This document shows, piece by piece, positions 36,736 to 46,467 of a stretch of DNA of 64,000 nt (position 1 is the stretch's first letter; every line of letters starts with the position of its first letter). The position numbers and the translations under genes were made by a program. This DNA is from Clostridioides difficile_D (lineage in GTDB: Bacteria; Bacillota; Clostridia; Peptostreptococcales; Peptostreptococcaceae): positions 1,426,001 to 1,490,000 of the forward strand of contig OX244046.1 in NCBI GenBank assembly GCA_945861085.1. Reading direction: 5' to 3'. The notes under the pieces are model-generated. The model saw nothing but the letters and a program-made list of their open reading frames with translations, was not told the DNA's origin and did not search any database.

Positions 36736-37069
36736 TTATATGTCTCCTTTCTGTAAATATAACTTATCTTATAAAATTTTAATTAATATAATATATCATA
36801 TTCCAAAAGGTATTGTTATATATTAATTAAATAACTATTTGTAATTTATATATTATATAAATGTAGAAAAATAAAATCATATATGTGTTATAATATATTT
36901 TAAACATTGTAAATATTACGAATTTAGTAGTCATAATAATAGATATAATTTTATGCAAGCTCATATTTTTAGAGCTTGCATATGTATTATTAATATATTT
37001 ATATATTGCGAAAAATAAAATTCCAAAAGAATTTTTTCTATAGACTTAGTAGTAAGGGGGAATTTTGAT
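36736..37069. other. Intergenic region with an isolated hairpin
   Basis: This 334-base AT-rich region separates divergent genes. TATGCAAGCTC (36952-36962) pairs with GAGCTTGCATA (36972-36982) over a nine-base loop. The hairpin lies in the leader of the NRPS-like gene, and only a weak T stretch follows. It may be an attenuator or the end of a small RNA. No ORF was found. Confidence 0.5.
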
Positions 37070-39259
37070 ATGTATGAAGTTAATTTAGAACGAGCTATGA
37101 ATTATTGGATGGATTTGTTAGATGATTATACGAATATAGCAAAAATTCCAAATGATTTTTTTTATAAAGATTGTTCTGATGAAGTAGTAGATGAGGTTTT
37201 TAAGATGAATATTGAGAAACATGAAAGATTAATTCAGTATTCTAAAATGAATAATATTGGCATAAACTCTATCATAGAAACTATATATGGTCTTATACTT
37301 CAAAAGTACATATATGCAGATGATGTAGTTTTTGGTAAAACAATGAATATAATTCCAATAAGAGTTAAGGTTAGACAAAGTGAAAAATTTGTAGATGTTG
37401 TAAGGAAGCTAAAAAGACAATGGAGTAGGTCTTTAGAATATGGATATTATTTATTATCAGATATAGAGAATAAAAATCATCTGAATACTAAACTTATAAA
37501 TACAATATTTATAGCTAAAAGTTTTGATTTATCATATGATTATGACATAGAAAAAAAAGGATATGATTTATCTGTAATAGTATATACTAAGAGAGCACTT
37601 AAAATAAAAATAAAGTATAAACCATCTATATATAAAAGAGAGACTATTAGAAGAATTCTAAATCAGTTTGACTATATAGTAGAACAAATAATAGAAGATA
37701 ACGATATTTTAATAGAAGATTTAGAATTTGTATGTAAGAAAGAAGAAAAAGTATTATTAGAAGATTTTAATGATAATCAATATGAAGTTCCATATGATAA
37801 AAGCTATATTGATTTATTTAGGGAACAAGCTAAAGTAACACCTAGTAATGTAGCTGCTAGAGATGAAAATAGGAATTTAACATATAAAGAATTGGATGAA
37901 TTAACTGATAAACTTGCAGGTTATTTAAATCATATAGGAGTACAAAGCGAAGATATAGTAGCTGTAATGTTACCAAGAGATATTAATATAATTATTACAG
38001 CTTTAGGGATTATGAAATCAGGGGGAGCTTTTTTTCCAATAGACACGAGCAATCCAGAGGAAAGATTGAATTACCTTCTTGAAGATAGTAACGCAAAAGT
38101 AGTAATAACTACAGATGAACTCAGAAGTAAAGTTATAAATGAAAACACAATAGTACTTGATATAAATGATGAGGATATGTTTAAGATTGGACATGAATTA
38201 ACTGAAAAAATAACACCATCAAATTGTGCATATACTATATCTACATCAGGTTCAACTGGTAGACCAAAGACTATAGCTATAGAGCATAAGAGCTTAGTAA
38301 ATATGTGTTATTACAGTGTAAAATATATAAGTGCTACAGAAGATGATATATGTGGTATATACTTAAGTTTCAGTTTTGACGCTGTAATGAAACAACTATT
38401 CCCTTATTTGCTTATAGGAGCATCAATAAATATTATGCCTGAAGAAGCTAAATTTGATGAATATACAGTAAATGAATATTGTGAGGAAAATGATATAACT
38501 ATACTAGCATTACCAACAGCATTCGCAAGACTGTTTATACAAAATTGCAACAATAGTTCACTTAGAGTTGTACAGACTGGAGGAGAAAGATTAAAAGGAT
38601 ACAGAAGGCGTAATTATGAGCTATATAATGAGTATGGACCAACAGAATTTACTGTTGTATCGACTTCTTTTTATGTGGACAGAGAATATGGAAAAATACC
38701 AATAGGAAAACCTATATTTAATACTTATGCATATGTATTAGATAAAAAGAATAAACTATGTCCAATTGGAGTTCCAGGAGAGCTATGCCTATCAGGAATT
38801 CAAATATCAAGAGGGTATTTAAATAAAAAAGGGTTAACAGAGCAAGTATTTGTAGCGAATCCTTACAAAACTTGTGAACATAATAAATTAATGTATAGAA
38901 CTGGTGATTTAGTAAGGTGGCTAGATGATGGAAATTTAGATTATATTGGAAGGATGGACAATCAAGTAAAAATTGATGAGTTTAGAATAGAGCTATATGA
39001 GATTGAAAATATAATAAACAATATTGCAGAAATTAAAAGTGTTGTTTGTATATCAAGGACAAATGATGAGGGTGATATGTATATATGTGCATATTATGTG
39101 ATTGATGATGAGGATAGCGATAAGATAAATGAAAGAACTATTAGAGAATATTTAAATGAGCATCTACCTCCATATATGATTCCAACAATAATAATGAGGA
39201 TAGATAAAATACCAGTTACACCAATCGGAAAAGTAAATAAAAAAGCACTGCCAGAGTGA
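37070..39259 (+). CDS. Truncated NRPS-like protein: partial condensation lobe plus adenylation domain
   Basis: The 729-residue protein starts with about 230 residues that resemble the C-terminal lobe of a condensation domain (VVFGKTMNIIPIRVKV, KLKRQWSRSLEYGYY), but no HHxxxDG motif. An adenylation domain fills residues 245-729: ISTSGSTGRPKT (A3), NEYGPTEFTV (A5), YRTGDLVRWL (A7), GRMDNQVKIDEFRIELYEIE (A8), PVTPIGKVNKKAL (A10). It ends right after A10 and has no carrier-protein domain. It should activate an amino acid, but a carrier must come from elsewhere. A hand-aligned specificity code reads about D-A-K-A-V-T-E-V-V, with low certainty. Ribosome binding site AAGGGGG. Confidence 0.8.
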   Translation: MYEVNLERAMNYWMDLLDDYTNIAKIPNDFFYKDCSDEVVDEVFKMNIEKHERLIQYSKMNNIGINSIIETIYGLILQKYIYADDVVFGKTMNIIPIRVKVRQSEKFVDVVRKLKRQWSRSLEYGYYLLSDIENKNHLNTKLINTIFIAKSFDLSYDYDIEKKGYDLSVIVYTKRALKIKIKYKPSIYKRETIRRILNQFDYIVEQIIEDNDILIEDLEFVCKKEEKVLLEDFNDNQYEVPYDKSYIDLFREQAKVTPSNVAARDENRNLTYKELDELTDKLAGYLNHIGVQSEDIVAVMLPRDINIIITALGIMKSGGAFFPIDTSNPEERLNYLLEDSNAKVVITTDELRSKVINENTIVLDINDEDMFKIGHELTEKITPSNCAYTISTSGSTGRPKTIAIEHKSLVNMCYYSVKYISATEDDICGIYLSFSFDAVMKQLFPYLLIGASINIMPEEAKFDEYTVNEYCEENDITILALPTAFARLFIQNCNNSSLRVVQTGGERLKGYRRRNYELYNEYGPTEFTVVSTSFYVDREYGKIPIGKPIFNTYAYVLDKKNKLCPIGVPGELCLSGIQISRGYLNKKGLTEQVFVANPYKTCEHNKLMYRTGDLVRWLDDGNLDYIGRMDNQVKIDEFRIELYEIENIINNIAEIKSVVCISRTNDEGDMYICAYYVIDDEDSDKINERTIREYLNEHLPPYMIPTIIMRIDKIPVTPIGKVNKKALPE

Positions 39260-39274
39260 TTTTTTATTATGACA

Positions 39275-39320
39275 GGGTGTCATAAAGTGATTTCAGACAT
39301 TTCTTTATGACACCTATTTT
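39275..39320 (+). terminator. Terminator after the NRPS-like gene
   Basis: GGTGTCATAAAG (39275-39286) pairs with CTTTATGACACC (39302-39313), then TATTTTT. Confidence 0.8.
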
Positions 39321-39670
39321 TATGAAAAAATCAATTGACATAAAAACAAGAATTTTCTGTATATTTTTACTGTGATGAAAATTTATTTATAAGAATGATT
39401 ATTGTATTTTTTATACTTTTCCGTGTTTTAAAGTGCTTTTTTAACAAAATTAATTTTACATTAAAAAATTTTTTTATTTTACATATTAATAATTTTTAGT
39501 AGAATTGAAAAATAAAAAGAAAATTAGCATAAAAATATCTAAAAGTAGAAATTAATAATATAGGGTTAAATTTTAGTAGTTTTGACTCGCTATTTGTAAA
39601 ATAATAAAAAGTTAAGTTTTATATGTATATATGTTATAATATATACAAATTGAAAAGGGGTGAAAATTTT
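39321..39670. other. Upstream region of the OPT transporter gene
   Basis: This is AT-rich with no gene seen. TATAAT at about 39633-39638 is a possible -10 box. The ribosome binding site AAGGGGTGA precedes ATG 39671. Confidence 0.4.
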
Positions 39671-41599
39671 ATGAACAAAAAATTACCTAAGGGTGCTTAT
39701 GGTGAAGTTAGTGGAAAAGATTACGTTCCATACATCACAGATAAGTCCAGAACCGGTGGAAATGTAGCTGTACTGATTATCGGTATTATTTTAGCTGCCA
39801 TTTTTGCCGCATCTACAACTTACTCTGGAATGAAAGCTGGTCTTACAGTTGCCGCAGGTATTCCAGGAGCTATAATAGGTTCTGCTTTTGTTGGAGCATT
39901 TGCTCGTCAAAAGGGTATTCTTGGTAAGAATTTAATCCAAGGTATGTCAAGTGGTGGAGAATCTGTTGCAAGTGGATTTATTTTCGTATTACCAGCAGTT
40001 ATATTAATTGGAAGCCAAATTACATTTTTAGAAGGCTTAGCTGTTGGAGTTGGTGGAGTTTTATTTGGTATAGGAGTTGCTGCTATAGTTCATAACTATC
40101 TAATAGTTGAAGAACATGGTAAACTTATGTACCCAGAATCAATGGCTATATCTGAGACACTTGTTGCTTCAGAGGCTGGTGGAGATTCAATTAAGTACAT
40201 GGGAATTGGATTTGTAATAAGTGGATTTATTACTGTATTAACTGGTTCATTCTTAAATGTAGCAAACAATGTAATGAGTCTTGTAGGAAGCAAATTTTAC
40301 AAATGGAAATTTGATATTGAAGTAAATCCTCTACTTTTAGGAATTGGATTTATAGTAGGGCTTGAAGTTTCTTTAACAATGTTTGCAGGAAGTATTTTAT
40401 CAAACTTTGGTATCGCGCCTTTAATAGGATATTTTACAGATATGGCTAAAGATGGAGCTATGGTATGGAATAATCCAGCAATGCCTCTTAACCAAATGGA
40501 TGTTGGAGCTATATCTAGTAGTTATGTAAAATATATAGGTGCTGGTATGATGCTTTGTGGAGGTATTATTGGTGCAATAAAACTTATACCAACTATAATC
40601 GCTTCTATAAAAGAAACACTTAAAGCTAAATCAAGTTCTGGAGAAGGAGAAGAAGGTTCATCTATACAAATGATACTTTTATTAGGTGGAGTAGTTGTTG
40701 GATTTTTAGCAGCATTCTTAATTTCTGGTAATATTGTTATGGCAATTATTGGAGCTATCATATCTCTTTTATTATCTTTATTATTTGTCATAGTAGCTGG
40801 TCGTTTAACAGGAACAATAGGAACATCAAATCTTCCAGTTTCTGGTATGACTATAGCTTCTCTAGTTATTGTAACATTAGTATTTGTTATAATGGGCTGG
40901 ACTGATTTAGAAGCCAATAAATCATTACTTTTATTTGGTTCATTTATAGTTGTTGCTATTGCGATAGCTGGAGGTTATACTCAATCTCAAAAAGTAACTT
41001 ATATTATTGGTGGTAGCAAAAACGAAATGCAACGTTACTTTACAATTGCAAGTATAGTTGGTGTTATAGTTGTTGTAGGAGTAATTTTATTACTTTCTGA
41101 CCAACTTAGAGCAACTGGTGATAATGTACAATTTGCATTACCACAAGCAAACTTAATGTCAACATTAACTTCTGGTATTATGTCAGGTAGTTTACCTTGG
41201 GTTATGATTATTGTTGGAGTATTTATGGCAATTGTTTTATATGCACTAAACTTACCAATAATGACTATAGCTATAGGATTCTATTTACCAATCGCAACTA
41301 CTTCTATAATATTAGTTGGAGCATTAATTCGTTTATTTGTTGAATTAGTATCTAAAACTGAAAAAGAAAAAGAAGTTAAAGTTTCTAATGGTATAAGTTT
41401 ATCTTCTGGTCTTGTTGCTGGTGGTTCTATCATTGGTTTAATAGGTATAATATTACAAGTAACTGGAGTTATAACTCCAAAAGTACCAAGTGGATTTGCT
41501 GCAACAAACTCAATGGCAATTGCTTTATTAGTAGTTTTAGTTGTACTTACAGCTTTACCTATTATTTTATCTAAAGTAAAAAATAATGAGCAAGAGTAA
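39671..41599 (+). CDS. OPT-family oligopeptide transporter
   Basis: The 642-residue membrane protein has about 16 helices and OPT signatures: VLIIGIILAAIFAASTTYSGMKAGLTVAAGIPGAI, QGMSSGGESVASGF, and a long central polar loop. OPT proteins import oligopeptides with protons. The frame opens at 39623, but AAGGGGTGA supports ATG 39671. Its stop overlaps the following PqqD-like gene by 14 bases, so the two are translationally linked. Codon use is slightly richer in C than neighbours, as expected for a highly expressed gene. Confidence 0.85.
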   Translation: MNKKLPKGAYGEVSGKDYVPYITDKSRTGGNVAVLIIGIILAAIFAASTTYSGMKAGLTVAAGIPGAIIGSAFVGAFARQKGILGKNLIQGMSSGGESVASGFIFVLPAVILIGSQITFLEGLAVGVGGVLFGIGVAAIVHNYLIVEEHGKLMYPESMAISETLVASEAGGDSIKYMGIGFVISGFITVLTGSFLNVANNVMSLVGSKFYKWKFDIEVNPLLLGIGFIVGLEVSLTMFAGSILSNFGIAPLIGYFTDMAKDGAMVWNNPAMPLNQMDVGAISSSYVKYIGAGMMLCGGIIGAIKLIPTIIASIKETLKAKSSSGEGEEGSSIQMILLLGGVVVGFLAAFLISGNIVMAIIGAIISLLLSLLFVIVAGRLTGTIGTSNLPVSGMTIASLVIVTLVFVIMGWTDLEANKSLLLFGSFIVVAIAIAGGYTQSQKVTYIIGGSKNEMQRYFTIASIVGVIVVVGVILLLSDQLRATGDNVQFALPQANLMSTLTSGIMSGSLPWVMIIVGVFMAIVLYALNLPIMTIAIGFYLPIATTSIILVGALIRLFVELVSKTEKEKEVKVSNGISLSSGLVAGGSIIGLIGIILQVTGVITPKVPSGFAATNSMAIALLVVLVVLTALPIILSKVKNNEQE

Positions 41600-41933
41600 T
41601 GATGTTTTAGATATCGTATTTAAAATTGCTAATGAGCTTGAATATGAAGTAGATGAGAATAGTATTGTAACTATTCTTGAAAAACAGGACCATAGGATTC
41701 AAAGGTTTTTTAGAAAATTAAAAGCTAGAATACCTAAATATAAAAAAATAGAGCTAGATGAATATTCTAGTTTTGTGTTTTTACAAATCGATGGTCAAAA
41801 GACTGTTAGAGAAATAGGTGAGAACTTAGAAGCTAAATACGGAGAAGAATCTCATCCACTTTATGAAAGACTGTTAGTTTTTTTTAATCATATTGAAGTT
41901 AATTGTCACTATATTGAAAGACTGGATATATAG
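41586..41933 (+). CDS. PqqD-like small protein
   Basis: The 115-residue protein has the PqqD fold pattern in its last 65 residues: KKIELDEYSSFVFLQIDGQKTVREIGENLEAKYGE. PqqD domains bind leader peptides of ribosomally made modified peptides, or occur as accessory proteins of other peptide systems. ATG 41586 overlaps the OPT stop by 14 bases and no separate ribosome binding site is evident, so it relies on coupling. The N-terminal 50 residues are charged and unlike PqqD. A role in peptide uptake or peptide sensing is inferred only from the overlap. Confidence 0.65.
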   Translation: MSKSNDVLDIVFKIANELEYEVDENSIVTILEKQDHRIQRFFRKLKARIPKYKKIELDEYSSFVFLQIDGQKTVREIGENLEAKYGEESHPLYERLLVFFNHIEVNCHYIERLDI

Positions 41934-41997
41934 ATATAATAAAAATTATTATAGGTATATCAGATTATATAAATTAGAAGATAATTATAAAAATCAT

Positions 41998-42040
41998 AAA
42001 AGAGGCTGTCTCAAAATAGAGAGATAAGCCTCTTTTTCAT
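41998..42040 (+). terminator. Terminator after the PqqD-like gene (shared hairpin family)
   Basis: AAAAGAGGCT (41998-42007) pairs with AGCCTCTTTT (42027-42036). Its reverse complement nearly matches the hairpin at 26531-26570. Confidence 0.75.
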
Positions 42041-42080
42041 TGTTGAAATGATAAAAATATATTTGATTTCATATAAAAAA

Positions 42081-42119
42081 GAGTGTCTCACAAACTAAAA
42101 AGTTCATTTTGAGACACTC
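42081..42119 (-). terminator. Terminator after the ABC-F gene
   Basis: GAGTGTCTCA (42081-42090) pairs with TGAGACACTC (42110-42119). On the minus strand a T run follows. Confidence 0.7.
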
Positions 42120-42185
42120 CCTTATAAAATATTTATAAAGTATAGATTTAAAGTAAAACTTATTAAACTTAAGATTACTTTAATA

Positions 42186-44105
42186 TCATTTATTATTAAC
42201 TATTTCATCAGTTAGATTATTTAAATATTCCCATCTTTCATATTTATACTCAAGTTCTTTTTCTAGTCTAGATTTCTCATCTAAAATTTCTTGAAGTTTA
42301 GTAAAGTCAGTTGCAAATTTTGAAGTACTTTCATCAAGTGTTGAAATTTTAGATTCAAGTTTTTCTATGTCGGATTCAATATTTTCAAATTCCCTTTGTT
42401 CATTATATGAAAACTTAAGCTTTTTATCATTTTTAGGTTTTTCTTTTTTTGAGATAGTAGAGTCATCTTTTTTAACTGATTCCCTTTTAGATTCTTCAAA
42501 CTCAATTCCTTGAACCTCTCTATAAATAAGATAATCACTGTAATTACCTGTATAGATATGAATTTTTCCATTTCCTTCATATGCAAATATTTTATTACAA
42601 ATTCTGTCTAAGAAGTATCTATCATGTGATACTGTAATTACTACACCTCTAAATTCATCGAGATATTCTTCTAATATTTTAAGTGTTTCAATATCTAAGT
42701 CATTTGTAGGCTCATCTAAAAGAAGTACATTAGGAGCTGTCATAAGGATTCTAAGAAGGTGCAGTCTTCTTCTTTCACCACCAGATAATTTACCTATCAA
42801 AGTATACTGCATAGTGCCATTAAAAAGGAATCTTTCACACATCTGAGAAGCTGTAATCCGAGTACCATCTGAAGTTTCTATATAGTCACTAGCTTCTTTT
42901 ACATAGTCTATAGCTCTAATATTAATATTCATATGAGAGTCATCTTGAGAAAAACAACCTATTTTAACCGTTTCTCCAATTGAAATATATCCACTATCAG
43001 GTTCTATTTCTCCATTGAGTATGTTTATAAGGGTTGATTTACCCATACCATTTTTGCCTATTATACCAATTCTATCTGTACGAGCTAAAGTATATTCTAA
43101 ATTATCTATAACAGTATTTCTGTCAAATGATTTGGATACATTGTGTATTTCTATTATTTTATTTCCAAGTCTACTTGATGCAACAGATATATCTAGATTT
43201 TCATCAGGTTTGAAAGAGCCTCTATTTATGAGTTCATCAAATCTTTGTAAACGAGCTTTTTGTTTGGTACTACGAGCTTGAGCTCCTCGTCTAACCCAAG
43301 CAAGCTCTGTTCTAATTAAATTTTGCCTTTTATCTTCAATACTTGCCTCTAATGTAAGTCTTTCCATTTTTTTTTCTAAAAATATTGAATAATTACCATC
43401 ATAACTAAATAATCTACCCTTATCCAGTTCAATAATTCTATTTGTAACACGGTCTAAAAAATATCTATCATGAGTTATCATAAGCAATGAACCTTTTCTT
43501 GAATTAAGGTATTCTTCAAGCCAATCTATAGTATCATTATCTAGATGGTTCGTAGGCTCATCTAGTATCAAAAACTCACAAGGTGTAATAAGAGCTGATG
43601 CCAAAGAGACTCTCTTTCTTTGACCACCAGAAAGTTCTACTATTTTTTGATTAAAGTCATTTATACCAAGTTTTGTAAGTACTGATTTAGCTTCACTTTC
43701 TAAATCCCAAAGATTTAAGGCATCTATTTTTTCTTGTATTAATAATAGTTTTTTATTTAATTCCTCTGTAAAGTTTGAATTAAGTTTTTCTAGAAGTTCT
43801 TGATATTCACCAAGTAGCTTTAATTCTTCTGAAGTTCCATTAAACACTTGTTCAAGTACAGTAGAATTTTCATTGTAAGTTGGGTTTTGAGGTAGATATT
43901 CTATTCTAACACCATTAGTTTTTGTTATATTACCAGTTTCGCTTTCTTCAACTCCTGCAATAATTTTAAGCAAAGTAGATTTACCAGTACCATTTACACC
44001 AATAAGTCCTATTTTTTCCCCTTCATTTATTCCAAGGGATATGTTTTCAAGTAATTTTTTTTCAGAATAACTTTTACTTATATTTTCCAATGTCATTAAA
44101 TTCAT
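42186..44105 (-). CDS. ABC-F family ATPase (Uup-like)
   Basis: The 639-residue protein has two nucleotide-binding domains joined by an ABC-F linker (about 235-310). Walker A is GVNGTGKST and GKNGMGKST; signatures are LSGGQRKRVSLA and LSGGERRRLHLL; Walker B ends in DEPTNHLD and DEPTNDLD. The C-terminal coiled coil (EREF..IESDIEKLES) is like Uup. ABC-F proteins act on the ribosome. The longer frame to 44174 is rejected because AAAGGTGA precedes ATG 44105. It starts 25 bases after the M15 gene's stop and is probably in the same operon. Confidence 0.88.
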   Translation of the reverse strand: MNLMTLENISKSYSEKKLLENISLGINEGEKIGLIGVNGTGKSTLLKIIAGVEESETGNITKTNGVRIEYLPQNPTYNENSTVLEQVFNGTSEELKLLGEYQELLEKLNSNFTEELNKKLLLIQEKIDALNLWDLESEAKSVLTKLGINDFNQKIVELSGGQRKRVSLASALITPCEFLILDEPTNHLDNDTIDWLEEYLNSRKGSLLMITHDRYFLDRVTNRIIELDKGRLFSYDGNYSIFLEKKMERLTLEASIEDKRQNLIRTELAWVRRGAQARSTKQKARLQRFDELINRGSFKPDENLDISVASSRLGNKIIEIHNVSKSFDRNTVIDNLEYTLARTDRIGIIGKNGMGKSTLINILNGEIEPDSGYISIGETVKIGCFSQDDSHMNINIRAIDYVKEASDYIETSDGTRITASQMCERFLFNGTMQYTLIGKLSGGERRRLHLLRILMTAPNVLLLDEPTNDLDIETLKILEEYLDEFRGVVITVSHDRYFLDRICNKIFAYEGNGKIHIYTGNYSDYLIYREVQGIEFEESKRESVKKDDSTISKKEKPKNDKKLKFSYNEQREFENIESDIEKLESKISTLDESTSKFATDFTKLQEILDEKSRLEKELEYKYERWEYLNNLTDEIVNNK

Positions 44106-44130
44106 ATAATTCACCTTTATTTCTAATCTA

Positions 44131-44913
44131 TTATTTTTCAAAATGTTGGTAGTCTGGGTTTTTCCAATATCCACCCCAATTCCAACCTCTGCTTACAAAA
44201 GCATTATAACAATCATCACCTTTTTTTATCATTCCAAATTTTACAGTAGACCTATCAGCATAGACTGTGCTTACTTTAGGGCTAATATTATCTCCAGAAA
44301 CTTGAGGGTTCTGTAATGGATTTATGTCTATAGCACGTCCTTTACCATGGTTTGAAACGACATTTGTACCAGCTATAGTTCTATAACAAAATGATGAGGT
44401 ATTATTATCAGACATAGATTTTTCATCTACAGCATCATAATCATCTATTAGTTTGATTTTTTCAATTGGATATTTTTTTTCATACAATTCTTTAAAAATA
44501 TCCACAACTTCTGGAGCCAGTTCACTGTTTACTATCATTTCTCCTTGATGAGTTTTTTTATCAAATCCATAGTATGTAAGTTTTAAGTAAGATAGGCTAT
44601 CAAAGCTTATCGGTTCATCAGAAGGCATAGATTTACCAATCATTTTATTTTTTATATTATCTGGTATTGAAGAATCTGAAAAAGTAGGCTTAATATTCTT
44701 ATCTTCCTTCTTTTTATTAGAGTTTTGATTACTTTTAGAAGCCTCTGTTGTATTATTTTTATTTTGCATAGTTTCTTGACTTTTTATATTATCTTTTTTG
44801 TTGGGATTAGAGAAAAGTATCTCATATATAGATAATAAGGCAAGAAATAATATAGTTATTACAATTGTTAGTTTTAATTTATTAATCTTTTTTCGTTTTG
44901 ACTTTTTACTCAT
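44131..44913 (-). CDS. Membrane-anchored M15 peptidase (VanY/D-Ala-D-Ala carboxypeptidase-like)
   Basis: The 260-residue protein has an N-terminal basic stretch and one membrane anchor (residues 14-32), a disordered Asn/Lys-rich linker (40-75), and an M15_4-type domain. Zinc ligands are seen in NVVSNHGKGRAIDINPLQNP and in a later His (NPDYQHFEK). The family cuts D-Ala-containing or L-Ala-D-Glu bonds in murein outside the cell. GGGGGA supports ATG 44913; the frame from 44937 has no better site. It lies 83 bases after the MocR gene, with a terminator-like hairpin between. Confidence 0.75.
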   Translation of the reverse strand: MSKKSKRKKINKLKLTIVITILFLALLSIYEILFSNPNKKDNIKSQETMQNKNNTTEASKSNQNSNKKKEDKNIKPTFSDSSIPDNIKNKMIGKSMPSDEPISFDSLSYLKLTYYGFDKKTHQGEMIVNSELAPEVVDIFKELYEKKYPIEKIKLIDDYDAVDEKSMSDNNTSSFCYRTIAGTNVVSNHGKGRAIDINPLQNPQVSGDNISPKVSTVYADRSTVKFGMIKKGDDCYNAFVSRGWNWGGYWKNPDYQHFEK

Positions 44914-44970
44914 ATTATCCCCCAGTGTTAGATTCATATAAACTATATATATTATACCTCATAAAAATAA

Positions 44971-45000
44971 ACTAGGCTAACAATATTTAGTTAACCTAGG
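44971..45000 (-). terminator. Terminator between MocR and the M15 gene
   Basis: ACTAGGCTAAC (44971-44981) pairs with GTTAACCTAG (44990-44999) with one mismatch. An A run on the plus side becomes T-rich on the minus strand. It overlaps the MocR stop codon. Confidence 0.55.
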
Positions 45001-46444
45001 ACATTTCATCTATAGTTTCTCCAATTATTTTTATACCAATTTCAATGTCTTTAAAAGACAATCTAGAAAATCCAAGTCTTAAAGTGTCAGAACCAGAGTT
45101 ATCTGTAAAAAATAAATCTCCAGGCATAAATATAACATTTTTTTCATAACATTTTTCTAATAGAGTTCTAGTATCTATATTTTTTAGTTTTATAAATATA
45201 TGCAAACCACCATCACCCAAGATGTATTCTGTTTTTATATATTTTTTTATACATTCATATGCAAAGTTAAATTTATCTCCATAGAACTTACGTATTTTTT
45301 TGACGTACTTTTCAAAACCTCCATTACTTAAGTAATCAAATAGAATTCCTTGGTCCAAAAAAGATACATGTATGTTTCTACATCTTTTCACACTTTCCAA
45401 TTTATCTATTACTTTTTTATCTGCAAATATCCATCCAATTCTCATTCCAGGAAATAAAATTTTTGAAAAGCTACCAATGTATACAACAGCGTTATTCATA
45501 TTATCAAGAGAACAAATAGGAAATATATGAGAACTATTGTAGAGCAATTCTTCATTAAATCCATCTTCTATAATTGCTATGTTATATTTTTTCATAAGAT
45601 TATAGAATTTGTATCTATTTTCGGGAGTCATTACAATTCCTGTAGGATTGTGATAAGAGGGTGTAATATATGCAAACTTTATTTTGTTTTTGTACTTAAT
45701 TAGACGCTCCTCTAGAATATTGAAGTCTAAACCATCTTCATGTATATCTACACCTAAAATATTAAGATTGTGCGATTTCATAATTTTTATAGCAGTATTA
45801 TGAGTAGGATTTTCACATATTATATAATCTTTTTCTTGGGTAAAAGACGACATGATAATATCAAAGCCTTCTGTGAAGCCATTTGTGATTAGTATATCTT
45901 TATTACTTATATCAACACCCTTGTTTGTCATATATTCTAGTAAATAGTTAATAAGGGGTTTATAACCTTGTGCGTATCCATAATTGAGTAATTTGTGACC
46001 CTCTAGTGATATTCTGTTTAAAAAGGATTTTTTGAATTCTTCCATATCGAATAAATCTCCAGCTGGAGAAATACTTTTAAAAGAAATTAGGTCAGAACTC
46101 CAAGGAATCTCACTTTTTATAATATCCAATTCATTAGCTTTTTTAGAGTATGTATTCTCTAAACAGTCCCAGTTTAATGACCATGTAGTATTTGAAGATT
46201 TATTCTTTGATTTAACAAATGTACCCTTTCCTGAAATAGAGTAGATTAAGCCTTCTGATTTTAATTCTTCATAAGTTGAAACTACAGAATTTCGGCTAAC
46301 TTGCAAAAGCTGACTAAGCTCCCTTGTAGAAGGGAGCTTACTATTGTCTGGAATTAATCCTTTTGATATCATATCACTTATATAATTTTTAATTTGTATA
46401 TAAATTGGTTCATTATCATTTAATTTTAGATTTGAAAATATCAA
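44996..46444 (-). CDS. MocR/PdxR-type GntR regulator with aminotransferase domain
   Basis: The 482-residue protein joins an N-terminal GntR HTH (NYISDMISKGLIPDNSKLPSTRELSQLLQVSRNSVVSTYEEL, residues 24-64) to a fold-type I aminotransferase domain. PLP-binding features include SYHNPTGIVM, EDGFNEELLY and the Lys in GSFSKILFPGMRIGW. MocR proteins use PLP or amino-acid adducts as signal. It starts 23 bases after the Ddl stop, so it is in the same operon as ddl. A role in D-alanine or cell wall metabolism is inferred from this neighbour. Confidence 0.88.
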   Translation of the reverse strand: MIFSNLKLNDNEPIYIQIKNYISDMISKGLIPDNSKLPSTRELSQLLQVSRNSVVSTYEELKSEGLIYSISGKGTFVKSKNKSSNTTWSLNWDCLENTYSKKANELDIIKSEIPWSSDLISFKSISPAGDLFDMEEFKKSFLNRISLEGHKLLNYGYAQGYKPLINYLLEYMTNKGVDISNKDILITNGFTEGFDIIMSSFTQEKDYIICENPTHNTAIKIMKSHNLNILGVDIHEDGLDFNILEERLIKYKNKIKFAYITPSYHNPTGIVMTPENRYKFYNLMKKYNIAIIEDGFNEELLYNSSHIFPICSLDNMNNAVVYIGSFSKILFPGMRIGWIFADKKVIDKLESVKRCRNIHVSFLDQGILFDYLSNGGFEKYVKKIRKFYGDKFNFAYECIKKYIKTEYILGDGGLHIFIKLKNIDTRTLLEKCYEKNVIFMPGDLFFTDNSGSDTLRLGFSRLSFKDIEIGIKIIGETIDEMS

Positions 46445-46467
46445 ATTACCACCTCAAATTATTTCAT

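Noticed and set aside
40522..40917. 131-codon minus-strand ORF in the OPT gene
   Set aside because: Reverse frame of membrane helices; no upstream signals and no recognisable fold.
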